A stretch of DNA of 64,000 nt from Heliopora coerulea (lineage: Eukaryota > Cnidaria > Anthozoa > Scleralcyonacea > Helioporidae). Shown piece by piece: positions 1-11,500 of this stretch (position 1 is the stretch's first letter; each line of letters begins with the position of its first letter). The notes below the pieces were generated by a model, which was given only the letters and a program-made list of their open reading frames with translations, ran no database searches and had not been told where the DNA came from. The translations under genes were made by a program, and so were the position numbers. Where the stretch lies: assembly GCA_030142905.1 (NCBI GenBank), contig JASJOG010000242.1, positions 1 to 64,000 on the forward strand. Direction: 5' to 3'.

Positions 1-208
1 TTCAAACTTTAAATTACTTTTATAAACTTCAGATGCGAAAAGAAAGATTTTTCTCGCTTTCTTGACCCAAATTCTGTAATTCTCAGCACTGTCCTCTCTC
101 GAAGTCTCTTTCGTGGTGATAGACATGTGCACTACTACTCAACAGCGGCACTCATTTAAAAATTTCAACTATTAATTGAGATATCTACCAGGCTAGGTAA
201 GGCTAGGT

Positions 209-434
209 AAAGCCTGATTCTCATATAATCGTAAAGATCGTGCGATGGTCATACGGTTCTTATGATAATATGAGAACCAGTCTTGAAAGAAGACTCCAAA
301 CCTACTTCCACGACTGCCACAATCTTCGCGATAACAGGTTTATGCTGTCATAATCGTACGATAATCGCACGACTAAAAACCTTGTATCCTGCAACTATCG
401 CACGATCTTTGTGTTTATATGAGAACCAGGCTTA
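209..434. mobile_element. PIF/Harbinger-like MITE candidate
   Basis: The ends AGCCTGATTCTCATATA and TATATGAGAACCAGGCT are inverted, with further inverted arms (aaagatcgtgcgat and atcgcacgatcttt). TAA flanks both ends, a 3-bp target duplication expected for PIF/Harbinger. No coding capacity. Confidence 0.5.
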
Positions 435-1065
435 AGGAAGAAGTATTATGGAGACTGATGAAGGCTGAAGTCCTTAACCGGCTGAAAGTCGAAAAATGTA
501 TGATTTACGTGGCATTCTAAGACAAGTGTAGTCTCCAAACCAGAGACCTATCCAGAACAGACGAGTGGCCACAGTAAATCTAACGGGCGAACATCAAGTA
601 AAAATTTGAGCAGGTACATCTCGAATACTTGAACATCTTATGTTGTACACTTGTAATTGTACGAACAAAGTTTGAAAATATTTGATAAATATATTACTCT
701 AAAAGTTGGGTTGTCCTAGTGATGGCTAAGGGTTTTTTAAGGGCCCTCACCCCCAGACCTCCCCGGTAGTTACGTCATTGCGCCAGATTATTTTCTTTAT
801 CTGTTTTTAAACATGTTTTGCTTAAAATTCTTCCTCGAGATGAAGAGCCATCTTCGTAGTTTTTTGTTCTAGGATTCGCAGTATCCATTTGTTCCCCATT
901 TGCTTCGAAATAGCCATTCGGCTTCCTTATGGACGAGCGATTGTTATGTTTTAACTTCGTTCGGATTTTTGTCTCGCGAACAACAACGCTCCAAGATTTC
1001 GAGGTTTCAAGGAAGTTCTAGGTTTTGTTTCAGACGCTAAGGCAGCCATCCGACAGATTTGAAAC
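435..1065. other. Upstream flank, nothing recognised
   Basis: No coding frame, RNA gene or repeat boundary could be recognised in this stretch. Confidence 0.3.
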
Positions 1066-1501
1066 TAGTTGAAGAGGAAGTTAAGATGGAAAAATTGTTG
1101 GCAGTTACCCGCTCAATGGTGATGAGAAATGGCAGAAAGTGAGTGTGTGCCCAACTTCTTACCAGTCAAGGCCGCTCAATTTGGCTGACATTCACTTTCC
1201 CGACAGACTTTCAGACACTCACTTATGTCGGCATGTTTGGCCAACATACAATGCGTCACAGCATTGACGCTCAAATAAATTGACGATTCTTTAAGTTTCA
1301 ATGCTGTGACGCATTGTATGTTGGCCAAACATGTCGACATTTACCCACGCGTATCTCGGACCACAAGACATGGGAATGTCGGCTTTGACTGGTAAGAAGG
1401 CGGCCATACACTCACTTTTCGCCACTTCCCGTTACCATTTCCCATCATTGGTCATCCGGTAACTGCCAACAATTTTTCTATCTTAACCTCCTCTTCAACT
1501 A
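1066..1501. mobile_element. Long palindromic foldback element (436 bp)
   Basis: The left arm begins tagttgaagagg and the right arm ends cctcttcaacta. The arms stay complementary with small differences to the centre at about 1280, for example ggccaacatacaatgcgtca against tgacgcattgtatgttggcc. The whole element could fold into a hairpin of roughly 200 bp. It is a foldback or MITE-type element with no gene. Confidence 0.7.
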
Positions 1502-2481
1502 TTTTCGAATTCCTCGTGAGAGAAAGCCTCCTCATTAATAAAGTCAAACCCTCCTTTAACGCTACCATAGCTTCCTACCCACTTTTCTTGTTTTGAATTA
1601 GTAATTACGGTTATTTTAATTTTAAACCATTTGGAACGTTAAACGATAATTTACTCTAACGGCATTTGTAATTTTATAACTTATCTCCTTTGCATGTAAT
1701 GTATACCCGTTTGTCATAAAAATTTTCCACACTCTGATGATGTTGCGAGACACAACGAAACGTTAGAATTCAAAATATGTCAAAACACTTCAACTTATTT
1801 TCTTCTGGGCATTAATTTTTATTATTAAGATTAGTCGGACAAATATTTGTGAAGTGACTTTCTCGATATTCTCTAGCTGAGGTGGAATAAGTCCTTAAAA
1901 TTGGCACCACGCCTCCTTGCATTATTCTCTCGCTTATTCTTAAGTTCTTGATGTCCTATATACTGAACAATGTCCGCTCAAGTTTTATCTCTTCCCTGGA
2001 AATATCAGTGTTCCATTGCTTTACTCAGGCTAACTCCAGACGATTTAACCCTTCAAAGGGAGACATCCTGGCTGGAAAGGGTTAAAATAAATGTTAGTTA
2101 AAACCTTTGTCGATTAACTCTGTTCCAATACGATAAATTTGCTATTATATTGCCCTGGCTAACGCTCGAAGATTTTACTCGTTAAGGGAAGAGATATTGT
2201 AGGGAAGAGTCTGCAAATGAATTCTTCAAGACTCACTTGAACCGATGTCATATCAATATTCAAATAATATCTTCCTTCATGTTTTTCTAGTTAATCAAAT
2301 TCCATGACTTGGTTGAGCTTGAGGTGAACGAACAGACATCTCATCTTTCTTTCAAACGTAAAATGAATTGAACTGATGGGTGATCTTGTGTGAGATTTGG
2401 AAGCGTCGATCTTTGGTCAAACTGAGTGTCTTATTTCGATAGCAGTGCTTGAAATCCGGACAAAAAAGTTGGATTGGACTG
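1502..2481. other. 5' flank of gene 1 with repeat fragments
   Basis: Contains a motif ctctgatgatgttgcgagac...cgaaacgttag at 1734-1768 (see findings) and fragments of the TTAACCCTTTC small repeat at about 2028-2095 and 2150-2210. It presumably includes the gene 1 promoter, but no TATA box or initiator was convincing. Confidence 0.4.
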
Positions 2482-2560
2482 ATGATGGGTAATTCTGGTT
2501 ACAATTTGCTGCTTACTTTGGGATTTATCATTTGGATTTACCCTTGTACATCAAGCGAAG
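2482..2560 (+). CDS. Gene 1 exon 1: signal peptide
   Basis: The exon begins with two adjacent ATGs and encodes a short polar start, then a hydrophobic run (NLLLTLGFIIWIYP) and a small-residue cleavage area (CTSSE). It ends in phase 1 at GAA-G before gtaag. Length is 79 nt, identical to exon 1 of the downstream paralog. Confidence 0.75.
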
Positions 2561-5500
2561 GTAAGACGTTTAAGGCATAACTAAACACTTTGTGAATGTT
2601 TTCGATTTGTTTACAATTCTCTCTTCCTTCGTGTTTTCTACAATACCGACCTAGTTTCACGTCAGGACTCACACTTACAGCTGATCAGCCCATTGAACCA
2701 CGAAGGCTTACGACTGGACTTGAAACAGAACAATCGAAAAGTAATTCTAGTAATGAACTAAGTCGGTCAATTACCTCAACCTCGATAACTACATTGTTTA
2801 TCATTCAAATCAAATAGTACTATTCTACAACATTCTATATGAAGCCGTTGTGATAATGAACTTGATGACGAAGACACCAAATTTTCAAAGATTAGGGAGC
2901 TAGCTTTTGTGAATTTGGAAGAGGTGACATGGTTGGCATCGCACAATCCCGCATTATATAAGAAAATTCGTAAATTAACCATGAATACACAATACAATAC
3001 AGTAAAAGCAACCCAATGCATTACAGTGCAAATAAAAGAAATAAAAACTAAGATAAAATGAAATTGAAATGAAACTACATTAAACTAAAATAAAAAATGG
3101 CATTAAGGTAAAGGAAATCTGAAATGAAATATGAACAGAATAAAGTAAAATCGAAATAAAAATAAAATAAAATGAAATAAAAATAAAATGAAATATAATG
3201 AACTGTGATAAAACAAAAATAAATTATAAACAAAATATTGTGTTTGGGTTACAACCAAATCACAAATCTCAAGAAACAAACAGGTCACGTGCCATTTATT
3301 GTTAATTTATAGTTCAAGAAAAAAATATGTGAACGCACCCAGTATGACATCAGATGTTCAAGTGGCACAATCCGAATGATCGAAGAGGTTTATGGGCTTA
3401 CTGTGGGTCAAGAATTTTTTGGCGATAAACTTAGGAGAAATTGCACTTTGTCTGCCTATTGCTATATTTTTGAGAAAATAAACAGGCACTCTTCAAGCCA
3501 AAGGTGAGCAGTTAGTGATGCCCTGGTGGGTGACAATGATCCTTGTCCTCCAGGACACCATCTTGTTTTGCTTGGAGATGAATAATGCAGGATGTTCCGA
3601 GATAGAGGAACCAATCAGATTGCACAATAAACGCTGTTCACCTGCGAGGTATATGCTAAATTGTTCTAAAACCTGACGTAAAAAAAAAAGAAATAGTGAC
3701 AAAAATTTGAAAAAACCAAAAAGAATAGGTTAAGATAAAAAAAATAAAGTAAAAGTGAAGTTAAAGAGAAGACTTAATTTGAAATTACATTAAACCAAAA
3801 AATGGAAATAAGATAAACTGAAAAGAAGGTAAAAAGAAGATAATAGAATAAGTTGGAGAGTTAAGTGAAATTAAGATCAAATGAATGTCAGTGTTAGAAT
3901 GAAAATCACATGTAATGTGAGATAAAACGTAATATAAGTCGAATAAAAATAAAAATAAAATGAATGTAATTTATTAATTTATTATGATAAAAGATAATTC
4001 TGTATAGGTTACAATCATGTCACACAATCCCATCCAGCAACTAGTCACATTGCAATTATTTTGCATTTATAGTTCAAAAAGAAATTACATGTGAAGACAG
4101 CGCGTTCAACATCTCATGTTCAAGTGGGACAATCCGAATGATCGAAGCGATTTATGGTCGTACTGTGGGCCAAGACTTTTGTGGGCAAAAGCCTACTAAA
4201 AACTGCACTTTGTCTGCCTATTGCTATATTTTTGATAAAATAAACGGGCGCTCTTCAAGCCAAATGCCGAAAGTCAATAATTCCCTGGTGGGTGACAAGG
4301 ATCCCTGTCCTGGTGAATGTAAATATCTGGTGGTGAAATACAGATGTGGTCAGTGGAGAGCTCCTTCATCAGGTAAGTACACAATTGAAGTAGGCTTCTA
4401 ATAATTTAAGGCTTTGGATTTAATTTCAAAGAACAAAGAATTTTTTTTTGTGGTATTCAACACAAAAATTTCCAGTTCTAAGAACCCATATACACGTTAC
4501 GATTGTTGTACATGATTGTTCATCCAGGGGTATGTAATGCAGTCTCAAAGGCACAATTCCTGCTTTTGATTCGCTCACTGATGTAGCAGCAGTGGCTAGA
4601 CCTATGCTTAGAGTCGGTCTAGAATGGAGACGTACGACGACTCCTTCCCTCCACTAGTCTGAGGGTTCACCTTGGGCAAGTGATAGTACCCTCGTGCCTC
4701 CCTACCTAGCGATACAGGTCCAGACATCGGCAGCAGGATGTCTGGTGGTGCAAGCGGCAGAAGAGCTCATCCTAGAACCAATGGCGTGAACACCAGATGG
4801 TATGCAGAGGAGCCTCAACTGAGGCCAACGGATGGCATCAACCAGCAAGTGAGTTGCTACTGCGGGGCGATTTCCTCGTCAACAATCTCCGTTGCAATCC
4901 TGTGCACCACATTGTATCAGGCGTTGAGAACCAGAGAGGCAGTCTAGTGGAGGCACAACACCAACTGGCTTTGGAACTGTGCAAGGCGTCTTGTTTTGAG
5001 AATGGAGGATATGCCTCAACTCAAACACAAGACAGTCATCTTCGGCAACGGAGGACAGCCATTAAAAAAAAAATTAATTAATCCATCCGTAGGGCTTAAG
5101 TCAGTTACTGGGATACCAGTCGCGCACCAAGGCACACTCCTGCAAATTTTCTTTGGAAAGATAGAAAGGAGAGACAAAATTGACATAAACAAAACGAAAC
5201 GAAAAACGAAAAGTTACCCGAAGCTTAAAATTATTTGTAACTCTTTTCCGTCGGGAGCTCTCCTGTTGAAGAGTAAAATCGTTTGGAGTTAACCAGAGTA
5301 AAATAATAGAAGTTTTACCCCGTCTAGAAGGTGTTAATCCAATGATGTTCCATTGGTAAACCAGACTCAGTTCAGTGAGTGCAATGATCAAATCCAGCAG
5401 TTTCCCTTGGAGTGATTTATTCCATAATCCTATTTTTTTCCATACTTTGTGGGAGAAGCTCTCCGGACCCCCCACAGGAGGTCAAACCATCGGTGGGCCC

Positions 5501-8500
5501 GTTCGGGTCATTAGTGCATGCAAATAGCCTGACGTCTGGGTACGCCCCTAGATAAATCAGGACGAACAACTGTACATCCGGAAAAACACTTTGAAGCATG
5601 CTTATTGTCCGGTAAAACAGCCAAGAATTGTCGTGTGAATTAAAATAACAAATTTGTGTTCTGTATTTGAGTCATGGTTTAGTTCTTCACCTAAATTATG
5701 GTAATAATCATAGACAGACATGTAATCGGGAATTATGGACGATTTTGACGATCCACCAGGATTTTGGAAAGGATGAAACAGCTGTTGGTTAAATGTGCAG
5801 TTGTCCCTGCGTTTAAGGTGGTCTTTGTTTCGGAACGTGGTAAATTTGTTTATGCACACTATTAGGCAATGCTAAAGTTCATTGTCTTCAAACTTTTGAT
5901 AGAAACGCGTGGAGCTAAGCTTTTCACCTCCGCCTTTGAGTTGGAAAAACATATCTGCTCTCATTGTCTTGCCTTCCAAAATGACTTTCCATAAATCAAA
6001 AAACAAATTTAATCATTTGCTTTTGTTGTTTCGCTAAATTCAATCGATTGAGTTTCTTGAAAAGTTGAAGAATGCAAGTGCTACGCGCGAAAAGTGCGAA
6101 TAAATGTTTTCTGAGGATAATGATTTTGATTTTTAATGTCCTTTTTCAGAAAATTTTGCTCTGGATAAACCAGCGTCTCAGTCGTCCACGCACAACAAGC
6201 GGAAGCCTTCCCTTGCTGTGGATGATGGCCTTTATACTCAATGGAAATGTGCTCACACCTTCATAGAAAAAAGAGATCCTTGGTGGCGTGTTGACCTACA
6301 GCAGAGAGTGCGTGTCACGCACGTGAAGATCTACAACAGGAACATTCATGGAGAACGACTGTGTGGCTTTGAAATACGAGTTACAGAAACTCCCGACCAT
6401 GATGGAGCAAATAGTAACAGATGTGGGGAACTAAAACACATTCGTCGAAATTCTAATGACGTAGTTATCTGCAGGCCACCTGTGACTGGAAGATACGTTA
6501 CCATAGTAATTCCCGGACGTCAGAAAGACTTGAATTTGTGCGAAGTTCAGGTTTATGGGACAAGTGTTTTGGGTAAGATGTTTATTTCTGTTTAGCACAA
6601 GTGCAGTTTAGCGGATGCATCATGCCGCAGACCTTTGCAGTCGGCTCCATAACAAATGTTATGAATTTTCTTCGGGAAATTTAAATCCAGCCGTGACTAC
6701 ATTCAAACGTGGAATGGCCTTCGTGTATAAAGATATCATTCAGTTCACAGAAGATAAAGAAACTCTATAACCAATACTAACCTTATTCCTAATTCTATCT
6801 AAGTACATGTTGTTATAATAATTTTAATAAACTAATTTTGCCTTGCGTTATGTCTGTCAAAATTTTCCAGTCAAATCTCACTTTACTCAACTACTAAGCC
6901 AGCAATACTGGTCAGCATCCAGGTGCGTCCGTTAAACTGCACTCTAAACTTGTATTTAAAGAGGCATCGATCGATAAATGTTTACTAAATTAATTCGCCT
7001 TGTATTCCAGCAGAATTGTTGATGTTTGAAAATCAGATCAAACACTCCTTTTTTGTGTACGATGTATCACAGCAACATTTAAGTGCAACTAGTCTACCAT
7101 AAGTAGAACTCTTATTTCTGGCAGTATTTACATATGACGACGCTATATAGTTAATTGTTAATGTGTTTATTGTACGATAATTACTTTGAAATAAAGTCGA
7201 AATATTACAATTTCAGGATAGTCTCATCTTGTGATTAATCCAAATCTTGAACTTCAAGATATCAATATCTTTCGGAATATGCTTTATTTTATATAAACAA
7301 CTGTTATGTTACAGGGCTTTAAACTCATTTCTTTTGTATTTACTACATCCAAGGTCGAATGAACCTTACCGGTGCACGACTGGTAGGCTCGAATTTTCCG
7401 TACGAAGGACAATTATTGTTGAATGGCAACTCTTTTTGTGATCCACAATGGTCCTTTGAAAACTCGGATACCGCTTGTCAGCAGTTGGGGTATCCTGGGA
7501 CGAGTGCCGAGAACTGGAGATCTAGTTCTGTTGGAGTTAGAGAAAATTCAATGAGAAATGTACCTGAAGTAAGGTCGTTTAGGTGTACTGGGAAAGAAAG
7601 TTCTTTGAGTTTGTGTCTGCAAACCGTGGACGCTGGAGCTGTTTGTTCAAGTCAAAACTATGTCAAAGTAACGTGTAAGTAATTTTTGTTATATCACTAT
7701 TTTGATAATCGGTTGTAAACACTGAGGGTTGTTATACAACAAGCCAGAATTGAAATATTTGGCACCGACAAGCCATAACATCGCAGTGGGAGCCGGAACC
7801 AATTTCAAAGTAAAAGCCTGTGAAAGAAAAGCAGTTCCCAACAAGGTTTTGAATTATTCGAAGGTAAATTTCAACTCAACTGATTTACAGCTAAAGGGCT
7901 TAGCCAAACAATTGACAAAATCAGGAATTATTAATTTTGGATAAATTGAGGAATCATCAGTAAACAAGCAACAAGAAAACTAAATGATTAACAGACAAAG
8001 GACGAGAATCCTTTGTTCAATGGTTGTTATGATACAATAGATTTCACCAAATCGGTGCATTTGTGAACTAGAAAAGAAGAAATAATTCCAGAGGAGTCAG
8101 TTGTGTCATGTATTAGTTGTAGACTTTGTTGGTAATAAGATAATTTACTTTGTTTAAAACCCTTTTAATTTTCGTGTTCACCTAGCTGTAGACTTTTTTG
8201 GTAAAAAATATTGTTTACTTTGTTTAGAACCCATTTAACTACACTGTTGAGCTATTATCTTTGGGTAAATGGAGCAAATCATACAGCAGTCAAATTCATT
8301 TGATAGCATATCATTCTTCTGTTTCAATCTGTTCTTATTTGACATTATTTCTAGGTCAAACATTCATTCGTCTTGTTGCATCAGACATCCCTCTTCAAGG
8401 AAGAGTGGAAGTTATCCATAAAGGGATCTGGGGAACAGTGTGTAATACTGGCTGGAGCAGAGAGGATGCCAGAGTGACCTGTAGAGAACTGGGTTTTTAC

Positions 8501-11500
8501 GATGTCCTAGATCGTTCGTTTCGTATGTTTAACCGCGCCACAGGGAGTATTTGGCTTCGCAATTTACAATGCGATGGAGACGAGAAGTCTTTGGTTTTAT
8601 GCAAACATGAAAAATGGAAAAAGAATTCTTGTCTAAACCATAGTAACGATGTCGGCGTGAAATGTGAGTATTAAGGTTAACTATACACCTAGCTAGAAAT
8701 AAGGGACAGGATGGCGTATCTTGACAGTAAAGTACTGGCACTACCTTTCAGTAACTCCCAACTGAATATGGCGGATGTAACGGTGGTAAGAAGTTAAGTG
8801 ACAACCTCTTTACCAGTACTATTTGTCATGGGCTGGGCTAAGATAGCGACCAGTTCAAAAATGCGGGAACAAATAGTCTGGAAAAGGGTTAAATGAGCAG
8901 TACTTGCTCATCATTTAGCTTCAACCCTGAAAGAACCTTTGGCTCTGTAACATTTAAACGGACGTTGTGATTTCTCACCGTTCTCTTTTGTCCTTATGTG
9001 ATATTCAAATTTGAATTAACAAATAGAAAATTGTTTCAGTATCTCTGTGCTATGATAGAAACATGAATGAGATAATTTCAAATTGAAAATGTCTGGTGAA
9101 AAGACGAGACGTAGCCGAGTGTTTTCTAGTATTTTTCCGGTTGAAATGGCGTCATTCATGTTTCTATCACAGTGCTAATTTTTTTCCCTAATTTTCGTGA
9201 CATTATCAATGTCTCTGTGCTCTAATACGAAATGAAAATGACGTGAGAGTGTCTCTGTACTCTGAGAGAAAATGAGGCTCAACCAATCAGAACGAGCGTA
9301 GGACGCCTGTTATTTTATCATAAATTCTCAATAAAATATCTCCTCACTTATATTTCTCAGGTTCTATATGCGCTAAAGCTCTTTTCAAAGACCAAAGAAA
9401 ATTTTCCGACGATATTTTCAAAGCCAGCGCCATCCGTTCTCCTGATTACGCTGCAAAATATGGTCGACTGTACAGTCCACGACCTTGGTGCTTGCCCGAC
9501 AATGAAGTAAACGTAAACCAATTTCTGGAAATACATCTTCCAGGCATTTTTTCTCTGTCAGCGGTTGCTACTGTTGGAGGAAGTCTGGGATATGTGACGT
9601 CATACAAGCTGCTGGGTGTTGTAGACGGAAGTGGATGGCGATATGCCACTGTAAACAATCAGGAGGTTATTTTCCATTGATTGTATTGTGGTGTACAGTA
9701 GTCTCCCGTTATTACGAACTCGGTTATCTCGAACCTCTCGCTATCTCGAACACACTTTGGTTTCCCTTGATTTTGATCTATATTTTTCAGTATTTCACTA
9801 TTGCTTATCTCAATCTCGGTTATCTCGAATCCCCCGCTATCTCTAACAGTTTATCTTTACCCTTGATACAAATTAACCTGCTTTATGAGATATATATTTT
9901 AGATTACACACAGATTTTTATTATATATTAACTTTCACGTTAACTCGCCATCTGAGTCTCGGTAGCTCAAAGGTTAGAGCGTCTCACCGATCATCAGAAG
10001 GTTGCGTGTTTGATCCCCGTCTGGGGCTCAGAAATCTTTTTTTCTAAGGATAGAGCTTGACGAACGTTCATCTATCATATTCGCAGGTTGTTCTCGAACA
10101 ATCAATGAAAATGACTCGTTGAAATAAGAAAATAGTGAAACGTTGCTAATAAATGAACGTTAGTAGACATTGTTTTCACTTTGGCTCGCTCACTTAAACT
10201 GAACTTCTTATAGTATGAGATGGTCTCTGCTTATAGTCGCAGCTTAATGTTACTTAACAGTTTGTCAGAACAAAAGATATCCATCAAGGATAACATACGG
10301 TTGCAGTATTTCTCTCTTTTTAATGAAATAATGTACTTTTTGTCGACCCTCTTTTACCGTGAACTCCTGTTATCTCAAACTATTTTTCGTTTTCCAGGAG
10401 AGTTCGAGATAACGTTAGACTACTGTATTTGTTTAACAATTAAACAACAAGTCCGAGTTTTCTATGAGTAGATATGCAACTAGGTTGAAGCCGAGTTGAT
10501 TATCTGTGATGGTAAACGAAGACGCTTGAGTATGATATTGGTGTGTACTTGATGAGGTTTTAAAGTTCTCTTATTTTAATATTCATTCATACTTTTAGCT
10601 TATTCCTGGCAACACTAATGACAACACGCAGAATGTCATACGGAGAGAATTAGAACCTAGTTTTCAAGCTCAGACAGTTCGTTTTATTCCAAAGACTTGG
10701 ATCGGCATTCCTTGTTTGAGAGTGGAACTGTGTGGTGAAGGCAAGTGTTCAAGACCTAGTTAACGTCAGTTATATAAAACCTATTTATTGCGTGGGTATT
10801 AGGAAAACAAACGTTTAAAGCTTGTAAACAGCTAAAATAGGAAGAATGAAATACTAACTTGACGAGCAAAAGTCCTTGATAATGTACGGTTCACTCTGTT
10901 GGAGAGGTCTTCTTCGATATGCGAGCATTTCATTTTCAGATTTCTTAGGTTTATCGACTATAAATTTGGATAATGGATCTTCCGACTGCACCTAGAAAAG
11001 TTGTGAACTTAGCATACGAACTTAGAGCTTTGATGACACCATGTATTAGACGCAATATATTAGAGTGCGAAGAGGTTGGATGAGGAGTTCAACTGTTGAG
11101 TTAATGTTCAAAAACTTTCAAACGATAGTAGAGTCATATTCGTGATATGAATGCTCGATTTTGTATGGACTATTTGAAAATCTTTTTGGTGACCTGAGTA
11201 TAAATACTATTACTGCATGCTTGTTAAATTCTTGGACTTTGGCTTGTTAATCTGCTTTCACCTTTACCATATCAGCTAAGTTTTATCCAAATAAAACTGC
11301 TTAGTGCCGTAAAATAATTTGATAAGTTAGATTGGAAAAGCTACTACTACACGCTTTTTCATGATTAGGCAGAATCGGGGAGTCCGTCGGTCAATTTGCC
11401 CTTTCTTTTGTTATAACCGTTTAACCACAGGTTCGTCCGTTTGTTCGGCAGTCCGTTAGTCCGTTCGTCCTTCTTTCCGTCAGACCTTCTGTTCATTCAT

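Noticed and set aside
7729..7944. 71-codon frame conserved between both genes in the SRCR intron
   Set aside because: The entire intron is nearly identical between paralogs, so conservation is not frame-specific. No splice sites in phase and no domain.
9955..10030. Functional tRNA gene
   Set aside because: Has A- and B-box similarity but a poor anticodon arm, and recurs with the same non-tRNA tail. It is a SINE head.
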